Assembly (NCBI GenBank): GCA_009914555.1
Contig: WNDY01000031.1
Location: forward strand, 1 to 54,769
Origin: Xylophilus sp.
GTDB lineage: Bacteria; Pseudomonadota; Gammaproteobacteria; Burkholderiales; Burkholderiaceae_C
DNA length: 54,769 bases
Reading direction: 5' to 3'
In this document: one piece after another, positions 44,811 to 54,644 of the stretch
Layout: each line of letters opens with the position of its first letter
Numbering within the stretch: the stretch's first letter is position 1
The notes under the pieces: generated by a model
What the model saw: the letters and a program-made list of their open reading frames with translations, nothing else
What the model was told of the DNA's origin: nothing
The model's database searches: none
Program-made: the position numbers and the translations under genes

Positions 44811-45368
44811 TCAGTGCATGTAGCCTGGCAGGATGCGTGCCGCGGCCTGGGCCACTTCTTCCTTGAAGTCCTGCGCACTGTCCCAGTCGGCCTGGTCGAG
44901 CGCGCCCTTGAGCAGCTTGAGCAGCGCATGCATGGTCTGCGGCTCCAGCGTCACGCGAAAGCCGCGCGGCTCGCCGACCTGGCCGTCGAGCTTCTCGCGC
45001 AGCGACAGCGCCAGTTGCTGGTCCTGCGTGGTCGCGACGTCGATCTCGGTGACCAGCAGCGGCGCGTCGCCCAGCGGCTGCTGGGCATTCGGCGGCGGCA
45101 TGTAGGGCTGGCCGAACACGGCGCCTTCGAGCGCGCGCTGGCTCTCGAACTCGGCCGCCATGCGGCGGGCTTCTTCCGAGACGGTCGCCGGCAGCGACTG
45201 GCGCAGTGCGCTCAGCTGCGCCACCTGATCGCGCAGCGCCGGGGCGAAGCGCAACGCGAGGCGGCGGGTGAGCCAGCAGCGCACCTCCGCGCCGCTGGTC
45301 GCGCTGACGCGCAGGAGCAGGCGGTCCTGTTCGGCGACGTACTGCAGCGACAACTGGTGAAGGCCCAT
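44811..45368 (-). CDS. conserved hypothetical protein
   Basis: 185-residue soluble protein starting MGLHQLSLQYVAEQDRLLLRV, with a Gln/Ala-rich helical middle and a C-terminal part LEPQTMHALLKLLKGALDQADW. I recall similar proteins in Comamonadaceae but no function. It lies 10 nt after the MerR gene on the same strand, so the two are probably co-transcribed. Confidence 0.7.
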   Translation of the reverse strand: MGLHQLSLQYVAEQDRLLLRVSATSGAEVRCWLTRRLALRFAPALRDQVAQLSALRQSLPATVSEEARRMAAEFESQRALEGAVFGQPYMPPPNAQQPLGDAPLLVTEIDVATTQDQQLALSLREKLDGQVGEPRGFRVTLEPQTMHALLKLLKGALDQADWDSAQDFKEEVAQAAARILPGYMH

Positions 45369-45378
45369 GCGGACGATT

Positions 45379-45780
45379 CTACGGAGCGGATCGGACGCCC
45401 GCGGCCGGTTCGGCACTTTGCGCCAGCATCGCGCGCAGCTGGGTGCGGCGGCGCTCCAGGTCCTGGATCTGTCGTTCGATGGCGGCCAGCCGGTCGCGCT
45501 GGATCTGGGTGGCCTCGGGGCATGAACGGGCATCATTGACCAGCAGCATGCAGTCGGGAAAGCTGCGGATCTCGGCCAGGTTCAGCCCGGTCGAGATCAA
45601 TTTCTGAATCTGCCGCACCTGGGTGACGGCCAGCGGCGCAAAGCTGCGGTAGCCGTTGCCGGCACGGGTGGAGGCGAGCAGACCATGCGCGTCGTAGTGG
45701 CGGATCGAGCGCTGGCTGGCGCCGGTGGCGCGGGCCAGGGCTCCGATGGTCAGCGGTGCCTGCGTGTCGGGCTGCGGCAT
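45379..45780 (-). CDS. MerR family transcriptional regulator
   Basis: 133-residue MerR-type regulator. The N-terminal winged helix is TIGALARATGASQRSIRHYDAHGLL, followed by the conserved NGYRSF and the dimerising coiled coil (RDRLAAIERQIQDLERRRTQL). Two Cys residues (FPDCML, RSCPEA) could sense metal or thiol stress, but the pattern matches no known sensor. It is divergent from a secreted hydrolase, with a MerR-like promoter between. Confidence 0.88.
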   Translation of the reverse strand: MPQPDTQAPLTIGALARATGASQRSIRHYDAHGLLASTRAGNGYRSFAPLAVTQVRQIQKLISTGLNLAEIRSFPDCMLLVNDARSCPEATQIQRDRLAAIERQIQDLERRRTQLRAMLAQSAEPAAGVRSAP

Positions 45781-45803
45781 GGGTGCGCGGGGGAGGAGGG
45801 TGC

Positions 45804-45834
45804 TTGACTCTCACATCGGTGTGAGGCTTGAGAC
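45804..45834 (+). promoter_or_regulatory. MerR-type promoter/operator for the hydrolase gene
   Basis: TTGACT (45804-45809) is followed after 19 nt by TGAGAC (45829-45834). The spacer contains the palindrome CTCACA-tcgg-TGTGAG (45810-45825). A 19-nt spacer with a central palindrome is the classic MerR-activated layout. The weak -10 is a reason for caution. Confidence 0.6.
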
Positions 45835-45867
45835 TGGGCGGATATTAATCCTGTGGAGCCTCCGCCC

Positions 45868-46776
45868 ATGACCTTGTCCTTACTTCGCCGCAGCTTCGCG
45901 GCCCTTGCCGCCACGCTCGTTCTGATGGCCGTGGCACCCACCGCATCGGCGGGCACGCGCGACCACACGGTCGTCGCGCCCGACGGCGTCACCCTGGCCG
46001 TGCAGGAGGCGGGCGACCCCGCCGGCACGCCGGTCGTCTTCGTCCACGGCCTGCTGGGCAGCCGGCTCAATTGGCAGGCGCAGCTGCAGGCGCCCGCGCT
46101 GCAGCGCCACCGCCTCATCACCTACGACCTGCGCGGCCACGGCCTGTCGGGCAAGCCCTCGCAGCCCGAGGCGTATGCCGAAGGCCGGCGCTGGGCCGAC
46201 GACCTGCACGCGATCATCACGTCGCTGGGCGTGCGCAAGCCGGTGCTGGTGGGCTGGTCGCTCGGCGGCGCGGTCATCACCAACTACCTGGCCGCCTATG
46301 GCGATGCAGACCTGGCCGGCGCGGTCTATGTCGACGGCGTGGTCGAGCTGGTCCCTGAGCAGATTCCGCCGCACCCGGCCGTCTACCGCGACATGGTGTC
46401 GGACGACCTCGCCACCCACCTCGACGGCGAATACGCCTTCCTGCGCCTGTGCTTCCACCGCCAGCCCGGCGAGCGCACCTTCGCGCGCCTGCTGGCAAAC
46501 GCCGCCCTGGCATCGTGGGACATGCAGCGCGCCGTGCAGTCGATGACGGTGCCGCTGGTCGAAGGGTTGGGATCGGCCACCGTGCCGCTGCTGTTCATCT
46601 ACGGCAAGCACGACGCGCTGGTCCGCGCCGGGCCGTCCATCGCACGGGCCCGGCAGGTCAACCCCCGCGTCCGCAGTACCCTCTACGAAGGGTCGGGCCA
46701 CGCGCCGTTCATCGAGGAAGCGGAGCGCTTCAACCGTGAGCTGGCGGGTTTTGTCGATGCAGTGGCGCCGCGATAG
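45868..46776 (+). CDS. secreted alpha/beta hydrolase
   Basis: 302-residue hydrolase with a signal peptide ending near TASA-GT (about residue 28). Oxyanion motif HGLLGS, nucleophile elbow GWSLGG (Ser), acid in YGKHD and catalytic His in GSGHAPF. It resembles haloperoxidase/lipase-type esterases exported to the periplasm. Substrate unknown. ATG 45868 is preferred over GTG 45853 because it starts a normal signal peptide (MTLSLLRRSFAAL). Probably controlled by the divergent MerR. Confidence 0.86.
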   Translation: MTLSLLRRSFAALAATLVLMAVAPTASAGTRDHTVVAPDGVTLAVQEAGDPAGTPVVFVHGLLGSRLNWQAQLQAPALQRHRLITYDLRGHGLSGKPSQPEAYAEGRRWADDLHAIITSLGVRKPVLVGWSLGGAVITNYLAAYGDADLAGAVYVDGVVELVPEQIPPHPAVYRDMVSDDLATHLDGEYAFLRLCFHRQPGERTFARLLANAALASWDMQRAVQSMTVPLVEGLGSATVPLLFIYGKHDALVRAGPSIARARQVNPRVRSTLYEGSGHAPFIEEAERFNRELAGFVDAVAPR

Positions 46777-46817
46777 CGGGTGCCGTGTCGGCGGTGTGGG
46801 CGGGGCCCGCCAGGGGC

Positions 46818-48080
46818 TCAGACCACGGCGTCGCTGCGCAGCGCTGCGATCCGCTCGGCATCGAAGCCCAGTTCGTGCAAAACCTCGTCGGTATGCTGCC
46901 CCAGCGCCGGCGGCGCGTGGCGCAGCACCGGTGGCGTGGCCGACAGCCGCAGCGGGCTGGCCACGGAGCCGATCGTGGCCACGCCATCGCCCGCAGCGCC
47001 CTCCGGCCAGCGCGGCTGCTGCACATGCAGGCCGCGCGCCTGCACCTGCGGGTCGTCGAAGGCCTGCGCGATGTCGTTGATCGGGCCGCAGGGCACGGCC
47101 TTCTTCTCCAGCAGCGTGATCCAGTCGGCCGTCGTGCGGCTGCGCGTCAGGTCTTCCATCAGCGGGATCAGCACGGCGCGGTGCTTCACACGCAGCGTGT
47201 TGGTCGCAAAGCGCTCGTCAGCCGACCATTCGGGCTTGCCGGCCGCCGCGCAGAAGCGGGCGAACTGGCCGTCGTTGCCGATGGCCAGCAGCATGGCGCC
47301 GTCGGCCGTGGGAAAGTCTTGATAAGGCGCCAGGCTCGGATGCGTGTTGCCCTGGCGCTGCGGCACGTTGCCGGCGTTGAGAAAGCCGCTGGCCTGGTTG
47401 GCCAGGATGGCCATGCCCACGTCGAGCAGGGCCATGTCGATGTGCTGGCCCTGGCCGGTGCCTCCGGGCTGGTCGCGCACGCGCAGCGCGGCGAGGATGG
47501 CGGTGCTGGCATAGCAGCCGGTGAACAAATCGGTCAGCGCCACGCCCACGCGCAGCGGGCCGCCGCCGGGCTCGCCGTCGGCGCGGCCGGTGATGCTCAT
47601 CATGCCGCTCATGGCCTGCACCATCAGGTCGTAGCCGGCGCGCTCCGCATACGGTCCGTCCTGGCCGAAGCCGGTGACCGAGCAGTAGACCAGGCGCGGG
47701 TTCAGTGCGCGCAGGCTGGCATGGTCCAGCCCGTACTGGGCCAGTCCGCCGACCTTGAAGTTCTCCACCAGCACGTCGGCCTGCAGGACCATCCGGCGGA
47801 TGATTTCCTGGCCTTCGGGCTTCGCGATGTCGAGCGTGATGGAGCGCTTGTTGCGGTTGCAGGCGGCGAAGTAGCTGGCCTGGTCGGTGTCGCGGCCTTC
47901 GGCGTCCTGCAGGAAGGGCGGGCCCCAGTGGCGCGTGTCGTCGCCCGCGCCGGGGCGCTCGACCTTGACCACGTCGGCGCCCAGGTCGGCCAGGATCTGC
48001 GTGCACCAGGGGCCGGCGAGCACGCGCGAGAGGTCGAGGACCTTGATGCCGTCGAGGGCAGGGCGCTGGGCAGTCGTCAT
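46818..48080 (-). CDS. CaiB/BaiF family CoA-transferase (probably glutarate CoA-transferase)
   Basis: 420-residue class III CoA-transferase: GIKVLDLSRVLAGPWCTQILADLGADVVKVERP at the start, the nucleophile Asp in ERAGYDLMVQAMSGMM, and GGTGQGQHIDMALLD. Immediately upstream in the same direction is a glutaryl-CoA dehydrogenase, so it most likely makes glutaryl-CoA using succinyl-CoA. The start is taken at ATG 48080 (MTTAQRPALDGIK). Element F lies just upstream. Confidence 0.88.
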   Translation of the reverse strand: MTTAQRPALDGIKVLDLSRVLAGPWCTQILADLGADVVKVERPGAGDDTRHWGPPFLQDAEGRDTDQASYFAACNRNKRSITLDIAKPEGQEIIRRMVLQADVLVENFKVGGLAQYGLDHASLRALNPRLVYCSVTGFGQDGPYAERAGYDLMVQAMSGMMSITGRADGEPGGGPLRVGVALTDLFTGCYASTAILAALRVRDQPGGTGQGQHIDMALLDVGMAILANQASGFLNAGNVPQRQGNTHPSLAPYQDFPTADGAMLLAIGNDGQFARFCAAAGKPEWSADERFATNTLRVKHRAVLIPLMEDLTRSRTTADWITLLEKKAVPCGPINDIAQAFDDPQVQARGLHVQQPRWPEGAAGDGVATIGSVASPLRLSATPPVLRHAPPALGQHTDEVLHELGFDAERIAALRSDAVV

Positions 48081-48093
48081 GGGTAAGCCTGTA

Positions 48094-48155
48094 GGGGGTA
48101 TATGCCCCATGCCGGCGCATTTCGCGGACATGGGGGCTGTCCTGACGGCAGTATG
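48094..48155 (+). repeat. paired-box intergenic element, copy F
   Basis: Box 1 GGGGGTATA at 48094-48102 and box 2 GGCAGTATG at 48147-48155; T residues 53 nt apart (48099, 48152). A GCCCCATG/CATGGGGGC stem lies between. It separates gcdH from the CoA-transferase gene; box 2 is followed by the gcdH stop codon. Confidence 0.75.
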
Positions 48156-48159
48156 CGGA

Positions 48160-49359
48160 TCAGTTCGAGAACGCGGCGATGCCCGTTTGCGCGCGGCCGA
48201 GGATCAGCGCATGCACGTCGTGCGTGCCCTCGTAGGTGTTGACCACTTCCAGGTTCACCAGGTGCCGCGCCACGCCGAACTCGTCGCTGATGCCGTTGCC
48301 GCCGAGCATGTCGCGCGCCGCGCGGGCGATGTCGAGCGCCTTGCCGCAGTTGTTGCGCTTGATGAGCGAGGTGCCTTCGACCGACGCGATGCCTTCGTCC
48401 TTCATGCGGCCGAAGCGCAGCGCGGCCTGCAGGCCCAGCGCGATTTCGGTCTGCATATCGGCCAGCTTCTTCTGGATCAATTGGTTGGCCGCGAGCGGGC
48501 GGCCGAACTGCTTGCGGTCGAGCGTGTACTGGCGCGCGGTGTGCCAGCAGAACTCGGCCGCGCCCATCGCGCCCCAGGCGATGCCGTAGCGCGCGCTGTT
48601 GAGGCAGGTGAACGGGCCTTTCAGGCCGCGCACCTCGGGGAAGGCGTTCTCCTCTGGCACGAACACGCCGTCCAGGACGATCTCGCCGGTGATCGATGCG
48701 CGCAGGCCGACCTTGCCGTGGATCGCGGGCGCCGACAGGCCCTTGGCGCCTTTTTCCAGCACGAAGCCGCGGATCGGGCCGACCGCGCCGCCTTCGCTGA
48801 CCTCCTTGGCCCAGACGACGAAGACGTCGGCGATCGGGCTGTTGGTGATCCACATCTTGGAGCCGGTGAGCCGGTAGCCGCCATCGACTTTCTGCGCGCG
48901 CGTGGCCATGCTGCCGGGGTCGGAGCCGTGGTCGGGCTCGGTCAGGCCGAAGCAGCCGATCCATTCACCGCTGGCGAGCTTCGGAAGGTACTTCTGCTTC
49001 TGCGCTTCGGAGCCGAATTCGTTGATCGGCACCATCACCAGGGAACTCTGCACGCTGGCCATCGAGCGGTAGCCCGAGTCGACGCGCTCGATCTCGCGCG
49101 CGATCAGGCCATAGGCGACGTAGTTCAGGCCCGCGCCGCCGTACTGCTCGGGGATCGTGGGGCCCAGCAGGCCGATCTCGCCCAACTCGCGGAAGATCGT
49201 CGGGTCGGTCGTCTCGTGGCGGAACTGCTCCAGCACGCGCGGCGCGAGTTTGTCCTGGCTGTAGGCGTGGGCGGCATCGCGGATCGCGCGCTCGTCGTCG
49301 CCGAGCTGTTGATCGAGGAGGAAGGGGTCGTCCCAGTGGAAGGCGGCGTGCGTGGCCAT
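48160..49359 (-). CDS. gcdH: glutaryl-CoA dehydrogenase
   Basis: Oxidatively decarboxylates glutaryl-CoA to crotonyl-CoA in lysine/glutarate breakdown. The 399-residue acyl-CoA dehydrogenase has [14 protein letters not shown] and [18 protein letters not shown] (FAD/substrate binding). The GCDH-typical C-terminus [20 protein letters not shown] holds the catalytic Glu. The long Arg-containing SVQSSLVM region also fits GCDH. The divergent LysR gene is the probable regulator. Confidence 0.93.
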   Translation of the reverse strand: MATHAAFHWDDPFLLDQQLGDDERAIRDAAHAYSQDKLAPRVLEQFRHETTDPTIFRELGEIGLLGPTIPEQYGGAGLNYVAYGLIAREIERVDSGYRSMASVQSSLVMVPINEFGSEAQKQKYLPKLASGEWIGCFGLTEPDHGSDPGSMATRAQKVDGGYRLTGSKMWITNSPIADVFVVWAKEVSEGGAVGPIRGFVLEKGAKGLSAPAIHGKVGLRASITGEIVLDGVFVPEENAFPEVRGLKGPFTCLNSARYGIAWGAMGAAEFCWHTARQYTLDRKQFGRPLAANQLIQKKLADMQTEIALGLQAALRFGRMKDEGIASVEGTSLIKRNNCGKALDIARAARDMLGGNGISDEFGVARHLVNLEVVNTYEGTHDVHALILGRAQTGIAAFSN

Positions 49360-49465
49360 GCGGGTCTCCTGAAAGAAGGTATTGGAATATGGTGCGATGC
49401 TAGAACCGTTCTCCCAGCGGCCGCAAGCGAGTATTCTTCATCCAGATATACCGATCCGGAACTCC
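49360..49465. promoter_or_regulatory. divergent gcdH-lysR regulatory region
   Basis: 106 nt between the two start codons, A/T-richer than the neighbours. It contains GGTATTGG (49378-49385) and GCGAGTATTC (49427-49436), whose T residues are 52 nt apart. This recalls a weak paired-box element but lacks the G-run. No firm T-N11-A LysR site could be fixed by eye. Confidence 0.4.
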
Positions 49466-50380
49466 ATGCGACGCAAACTGCCGTCCACCCAGGCGCTCGC
49501 CTGCTTCGAGGCCGCCGCCCGCCACGAGAGCTACACCCGCGCCGCGCAGGAGCTGGCGCTCACGCAGAGCGCAGTCTCGCGGCAGATCGACGCACTCGAA
49601 TCCTTCCTCGGCCTCGCGCTGTTCCGCCGCACGCGCCACGGCGTGGCGCTCACGCCCGCGGGCCGCAGCTATGCGCGCCAGGTCGCCCAGCGGCTGCAGG
49701 GACTGGAGCGCGACACACTGGAGGTGATGGCGCACCAGGGCCAGGGCGGCGCGCTCGCACTCGCGGCGGTGCCGACCTTCGCCACGCGCTGGCTGATTCC
49801 GCGGCTGCCGCAGCTGGCGGCGGCGCACCCCGAGATCACGGTGCACATCGAGACGCGCACGCGGCCCTTCCTGTTCGCCGAGGCCGGCTTCGACGCGGCG
49901 CTCTACGCCGGCACGCCCGAGCAGGTGGCCAACTGGCCCGGCACGCGCGCGACCTCCCTGCTGCGCGAGGACGTGCTGCCCTTCTGCAGCCCGGCGCTGC
50001 TGCCCGCGGGCCGGCCGGTCGCGCCCGCGGCGCTGGCCGCGCTGCCGCTGCTGCAGCAGAGCACGCGGCCGCACGGCTGGCGCCAGTGGTTCGACGCGTT
50101 CGGCGTGGCCGCGCCGCGCGCGCAGGGCGGGCCGCGCTACGAGCTGTTCTCGATGCTCGCGATGGCCGCCGCGCACGGCCTGGGCGTGGCGCTGATCCCG
50201 CCGCTGCTGATCGAGGCCGAGCGCGCGCGCGGCGAACTGGTGCCGGCCTGCACTGCGGCGCTGCCGGGCCAGCGCGGCTACTACCTGGTCGTGCCGGCGG
50301 CGCCGGAGCCTTCGCCCGCGCTCGATGCCTTCGCGGCCTGGCTGGCCGGCGCGGCGGCACAGGGGTCCGCGGCGGCCTGA
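49466..50380 (+). CDS. LysR family transcriptional regulator
   Basis: 304-residue regulator with an N-terminal winged HTH ([35 protein letters not shown] in overlapping pieces) and a GcvA-like effector domain ([23 protein letters not shown]). It probably controls the divergent gcdH and CoA-transferase genes in response to a glutarate-pathway intermediate. The start ATG 49466 directly precedes the RRKLPSTQ motif. Its last 100 nt are antisense to the end of the Nudix gene. Confidence 0.9.
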   Translation: MRRKLPSTQALACFEAAARHESYTRAAQELALTQSAVSRQIDALESFLGLALFRRTRHGVALTPAGRSYARQVAQRLQGLERDTLEVMAHQGQGGALALAAVPTFATRWLIPRLPQLAAAHPEITVHIETRTRPFLFAEAGFDAALYAGTPEQVANWPGTRATSLLREDVLPFCSPALLPAGRPVAPAALAALPLLQQSTRPHGWRQWFDAFGVAAPRAQGGPRYELFSMLAMAAAHGLGVALIPPLLIEAERARGELVPACTAALPGQRGYYLVVPAAPEPSPALDAFAAWLAGAAAQGSAAA

Positions 50381-50814
50381 GCCAGCGCGGCGGCCTGCCG
50401 GGCCACCGCGGCCACATCGAGGCTGAGGGCGAGCCCCGCATCGTCGAGTTCGGCGAGGTCGAACCAGCGCGCATCAAGCGCGTCGTCGCCCGCGGCGGGC
50501 TCGCCCGCCGTCCACCGGCACAGGACCGCGATCAGGACGAAGTGCCGGCGCAGCCCCCCGCCCGCGTCGCGGTCGAATGCATCGACGGCCGTGAAGACGT
50601 GCTCGGCGCGGGCCTGCACGCCGGTCTCCTCTCGCAGCTCGCGGACCGCCGCGTCCACGATCGTCTCGCCGGGCTCGATCTTGCCGCCGGGCAAGCCCCA
50701 GCGCCCGGCATCGGGCGGGTTGGCGCGCCGCACCAGCAGCACGCGGCCGTGGCGGAAGACGGCGGCGAGGGCGGCCGCGATGGGGCGCGGCGGCGGTGCG
50801 TCGTGGGTCGGCAT
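50281..50814 (-). CDS. Nudix hydrolase
   Basis: 177-residue MutT/Nudix protein with the full Nudix box [20 protein letters not shown] followed by ETGV. It resembles NUDIX enzymes acting on NADH, ADP-ribose or oxidised nucleotides; substrate unclear. The C-terminal 35 residues are low-complexity Ala-rich and lie entirely within the 100-nt overlap with the convergent lysR, so the overlap may reflect loss of an earlier stop. It starts 19 nt after the ABC exporter stop, same strand. Confidence 0.85.
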   Translation of the reverse strand: MPTHDAPPPRPIAAALAAVFRHGRVLLVRRANPPDAGRWGLPGGKIEPGETIVDAAVRELREETGVQARAEHVFTAVDAFDRDAGGGLRRHFVLIAVLCRWTAGEPAAGDDALDARWFDLAELDDAGLALSLDVAAVARQAAALAQAAADPCAAAPASQAAKASSAGEGSGAAGTTR

Positions 50815-50833
50815 GGCGGCTTCTCCGGACAGG

Positions 50834-53800
50834 TCATGCAGGTCGGTGCGCGCCGGATGCGCTCGCCTGCTGCGCCCCGGTCGTCTGCGCGGCCACCAGC
50901 CGCGCATAGGCGCCCGCGCGGCGCATCAGCGCCTCGTGGCTGCCCGACTCCACGATGCGGCCTGCGGCCACCACCGCGATGGTGTCGGCCTGCCGCACCG
51001 TCGAGAGCCGGTGCGCGATGACCAGCGTGGTGCGCTCGCGCATGAGTTCGGCCAGCGCCCGGTGCACGCGCGCCTCGCTGAGCGCGTCCAGGTGCGAGGT
51101 GGCCTCGTCCAGCACCAGCACCGGCGCGTCGCGCAAAAAGGCGCGCGCGATCGCGATGCGCTGGCGCTGTCCGCCCGACAGCGCCACGCCGCGCTCGCCC
51201 ACGCGCGTGGCCAGACCCTCGGGCAGCCCGGCCACGAAGTCGGCCAGCGCGGCGCGCTCGACCGCCTGCGCCAGCTCGGCCGCGCTGGCGCCGGGGCGGG
51301 CCAGGCGCAGGTTGTCCTCCAGCGTGCCGTTGAGCAGCCAGGTGTCCTGCGCCACCAGCGCGATGCGGGCGTGCAGCGCGTCCAGCGTCAGCTCGGGCAG
51401 CGGCACGCCGCCGATGCGCACCGTGCCCTGCTGCGGATCCCAGAAGCGCAGCAGCAGGCCGGCCAGCGTGCTCTTGCCCGCGCCCGAGGGGCCGACCAGC
51501 GCCAGCGTGGCGCCCGCGGGCACGGCCAGCGTCACGCCGTGCAGCGCCGGCCGGTCGCGGCCCGGGTAGGTTAAGCACACGTCCTCGAACGCCAGCGCCA
51601 GCCCGCCGGCCGGCACCGGCGGCGCGAGCGGGCCGTCCGCAATGGGCACCGGCTCGTCGTGGATCGCGCAGAGCCGGTGCGTGGCGGCCAGCGTGTCGGC
51701 GAGCTGGCGGCTGACCTGCGCGATCTCCGACACCGGCAGGAACGCAGCCACGGCCAGCAGCATCGGCAGCGGCAGCGCTGCGGCCGGCAGCCGGCCGTGC
51801 GCCACCCACCACGCGCCGGCGGCGGCCACCGCCAGCCCGCCGAGCCCGGTGGCCGCTTCGAGCAGCGCGCCCTGGCGCGCCAGGTCGGCCAGCAGGGCCA
51901 GCCGCACCTGCTGGTAGTCGCGCACGGCGGCCAGGAAGGCGGCGCGCCGCTGCCCGGTGGCCGAGAAGGCCACCAGCTCGGGCAGGCCCTGGATGGTCTC
52001 GGCCAGGTGCGCGGCCAAGAGCGACAGCGCCTGCCGCGCGCGGCTGCCGAGCGCGTCGATGCGCTCGCGGCTGCGCCACGGCGAGGCCGCAGCCCAGGCC
52101 AGGAAGGGCAGCAGCGCCAGCGCCAGCGGCCAGGCGGTGGCCGCCAGCACCAGCAGCACCGCCGCCGGCACCAGCACGGCCACGATCGCGGGCGCCACCG
52201 TGTGCGCGAAGAAGTACTCGACCGTCTCCACGTCCTGCGTCGCCAGGCCCGTGCGTTCGCCGGAGCGCCGCCTCAGCAGGTAGGCCGGCGCCAGCGCTTC
52301 GAGCTTGCGGTAGAGCGCGATGCGCATCTCGGCCAGCAGCTCGTAGGCGACTGCATGGGCCAGCCACGACTCGACCCAGTGCAGCGCGGCGGCCACCACC
52401 GCCGCGGCGAACAGCCCGGCCAGCAGGCCCGCGACCGGCTGGCCGGCCTTGAGGCGCGCGATCACCAGCGCACTCAGGGCCGAGACGCCGATGAAGGCGG
52501 CCACGCGGCCGACGCCGCTGGTGACCGTGACCGCGAAGCGCCCGCGCCAGGGGCGGATCACCTCCAGCAGCAGCCCGAACACCCGGCGCATGCCGGGCTG
52601 GGGCGCGGCGGGCGAGACGGCTTCGTCGCGTTCTTCTTCCCGCGCGGCGCCGGCGCTCCCGCCCGCCGGGGCGTCCGGCAAGGGGCCGGAGGACGGCGAC
52701 GACGGCGCCTGCACCTGCTGCTCGCCCATCAGGCGCCGGTACAGCGTGTCGGCCGCGATCAGTTCGGCATGCGTGCCGCTCTCGGCGATGCGGCCCTCGT
52801 CGAGCACGAGGATGCGGTCGGCATGCGCCACGCTGGAGAGCCGGTGCGCGAGGATCAGCGTCGTGCGGCCGCGGCTCGCGCGGTCGAGCGCCTGCTGGAT
52901 CTCGGCCTCGTTGCGGGCATCGACGGAAGACAGCGCCTCGTCGAGGACCAGGATCGGCGTGTCGCGCAGCAGCGCGCGGGCGATCGCCAGGCGCTGGCGC
53001 TGCCCGCCCGAGAGCTGGGCGCCGCGCTCGCCGAGCACCGTCCGGTAGCCCTGGGGCAGCGCCGCGATGAAGCCGTGCGCATTGGCCGCGGCGGCGGCCG
53101 CGCGCAGCTGCTCATCGGTGGCGTCGGGCCGGGCCAGCCGCAGGTTGTCGGCCACCGTGCCGTGGAACAGCATGCTGTCCTGCGCCACCAGCGAGATGCG
53201 CCCGCGCACCGCCTCGGGGTCGAGCGTGCGCAGGTCGCGGCCGTCCATCTCGATCGTGCCCTGCTGCGGGTCGTGCAGCCGCAGCAGCAGCCGCACCAGC
53301 GTGGACTTGCCCGCGCCGCTGGGGCCGACGATGCCCACGCGCTCGCCGGGCCGGATCTCGAAGCTCATGCCGTCGTGCGCCGGCCGGCGGTGGCCGGGGT
53401 AGGCGAAGGCCACGCCGCGGAAGGCGATCGCGGGCGCACCGGCGATCGGGGCTGGCGGGCCGCCCTGCGCCGACGGCGCGCGCGGCGCGGTGCTTTCGGC
53501 GTCCAGCAGCGCATACACCGCCGCCGCGGCCGACTGGCCCATCAGCCCCTGGTGCAGCACCGCGCGCAGGTCGCGCAGCGGCCGGAAGATCTCGGTGCCC
53601 GCCATCAGAACGACCAGCAGCGCCGGCAGCGCCATCTCGCCCTGCGACACGCGCCAGGCGCCCAATGCCAGCGCGGCGGCGGCGCCGAGCGTGATCCCCA
53701 GGTCGGTGAAGAAGCGCGCCGACACCTCGCGGCCCAGCACGCGGAAACTGTTGTCCGCCAGCGCGCGCGCCCGCTCGGCCAGCCGCTCGCCCCAGGCGCG

Positions 53801-54442
53801 GCTCTGGCCGAATGCCTTGAGCGTCGGCAGCCCCTGCATCGCGTCGAGGAACTCCTCGCCGAACGCCTTGAATGCCTGCGCGCGCCGGCGCGATGCCTCG
53901 CGGTGGCCGGCATGCGCCGCCAGCGGCAGTGCCAGCGTGACCAGCGCCGCGACGAGCAGGACCAGCGCGACCGGCACGTCCCACCAGGCGATGAAGCCGA
54001 AGATGACGACCGGCGCGCAGGCCGCCACGAACAGCTGCGGCAGGTAGCGGCCGAAGAACGGCTGCAGCTGCTCCACGCCGTCCACCACGGCCAGCGTCAC
54101 GCCGCCGGTGCGCTGGCCGCCGAACCAGGCCGGCCCGAGTTCGACGATCCGGTCGTAGAGCCGCGCGCGCAGCCCGGTCTGGATGCGCGCGGCATTGCGG
54201 TTGGCCAACTGGTTGAAGGCGTATTCGAACGCGCTGCGCAGCACGACGGCTGCGCCGGCGGCGGCCAGCGGGCTCCACAGCGGCCATCCGGCGCGGCCGT
54301 CGAACAGGCGTGCGAGGAACAGGCCCAGCAGCGCGAAGCGCGCGATGCCGGCCGCCAGGGCCGAGAGGCCCAGCGCGGCGCAGGCCAGCATGCGCAGCCG
54401 CACGCCCTGCGTCAGGGCCCAGAGTCTGGCGTCGAAGTACAT
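50834..54442 (-). CDS. fused two-half ABC exporter (CydDC-like)
   Basis: 1202-residue protein with two complete ABC-exporter halves. The first has six spans (about 20-300) and an ATPase domain ([36 protein letters not shown]). A Pro/Ser/Glu-rich linker follows at about 570-615. The second half has its own spans (about 625-900) and ATPase ([36 protein letters not shown]). Both catalytic Glu residues are present. CydD and CydC, which export cysteine and glutathione for cytochrome bd, are normally separate genes; this resembles them fused, but the substrate is inferred only. No cydAB is in view. Confidence 0.85.
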   Translation of the reverse strand: MYFDARLWALTQGVRLRMLACAALGLSALAAGIARFALLGLFLARLFDGRAGWPLWSPLAAAGAAVVLRSAFEYAFNQLANRNAARIQTGLRARLYDRIVELGPAWFGGQRTGGVTLAVVDGVEQLQPFFGRYLPQLFVAACAPVVIFGFIAWWDVPVALVLLVAALVTLALPLAAHAGHREASRRRAQAFKAFGEEFLDAMQGLPTLKAFGQSRAWGERLAERARALADNSFRVLGREVSARFFTDLGITLGAAAALALGAWRVSQGEMALPALLVVLMAGTEIFRPLRDLRAVLHQGLMGQSAAAAVYALLDAESTAPRAPSAQGGPPAPIAGAPAIAFRGVAFAYPGHRRPAHDGMSFEIRPGERVGIVGPSGAGKSTLVRLLLRLHDPQQGTIEMDGRDLRTLDPEAVRGRISLVAQDSMLFHGTVADNLRLARPDATDEQLRAAAAAANAHGFIAALPQGYRTVLGERGAQLSGGQRQRLAIARALLRDTPILVLDEALSSVDARNEAEIQQALDRASRGRTTLILAHRLSSVAHADRILVLDEGRIAESGTHAELIAADTLYRRLMGEQQVQAPSSPSSGPLPDAPAGGSAGAAREEERDEAVSPAAPQPGMRRVFGLLLEVIRPWRGRFAVTVTSGVGRVAAFIGVSALSALVIARLKAGQPVAGLLAGLFAAAVVAAALHWVESWLAHAVAYELLAEMRIALYRKLEALAPAYLLRRRSGERTGLATQDVETVEYFFAHTVAPAIVAVLVPAAVLLVLAATAWPLALALLPFLAWAAASPWRSRERIDALGSRARQALSLLAAHLAETIQGLPELVAFSATGQRRAAFLAAVRDYQQVRLALLADLARQGALLEAATGLGGLAVAAAGAWWVAHGRLPAAALPLPMLLAVAAFLPVSEIAQVSRQLADTLAATHRLCAIHDEPVPIADGPLAPPVPAGGLALAFEDVCLTYPGRDRPALHGVTLAVPAGATLALVGPSGAGKSTLAGLLLRFWDPQQGTVRIGGVPLPELTLDALHARIALVAQDTWLLNGTLEDNLRLARPGASAAELAQAVERAALADFVAGLPEGLATRVGERGVALSGGQRQRIAIARAFLRDAPVLVLDEATSHLDALSEARVHRALAELMRERTTLVIAHRLSTVRQADTIAVVAAGRIVESGSHEALMRRAGAYARLVAAQTTGAQQASASGAHRPA

Positions 54443-54598
54443 GGTCGGTGGTTCTCCCGGAACACCGGATCATGCATGCGATGGCGCCGGCGTGCTCGCG
54501 CAGGGGCAGCGGCCCGGCGGCGCATGGGCCGAACCGCAGATGCGAATCCGTCTGGGAAGCCGCCGGCTTCGCCGTGGCTCGCAGTGGGGCACGCGGAA

Positions 54599-54627
54599 CC
54601 CGGGAGTGACGCAGGGTCTTTCCCGGG
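54599..54627. terminator. hairpin between the beta-barrel gene and the ABC exporter gene
   Basis: CCCGGGA (54599-54605) and TCCCGGG (54621-54627) form a perfect 7-bp stem with a 15-nt loop, 18 nt after the barrel-protein stop on the minus strand. No T-run is present. The rest of 54443-54644 shows no gene; a second small palindrome GAAGCC-gcc-GGCTTC lies near 54556. Confidence 0.4.
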
Positions 54628-54644
54628 CTGCCTGGCCCGTCGGC

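Noticed and set aside
49378..49436. Ninth paired-box copy in the gcdH-lysR gap
   Set aside because: Spacing (52) fits but the G-runs are missing; kept only as a note on the regulatory region.
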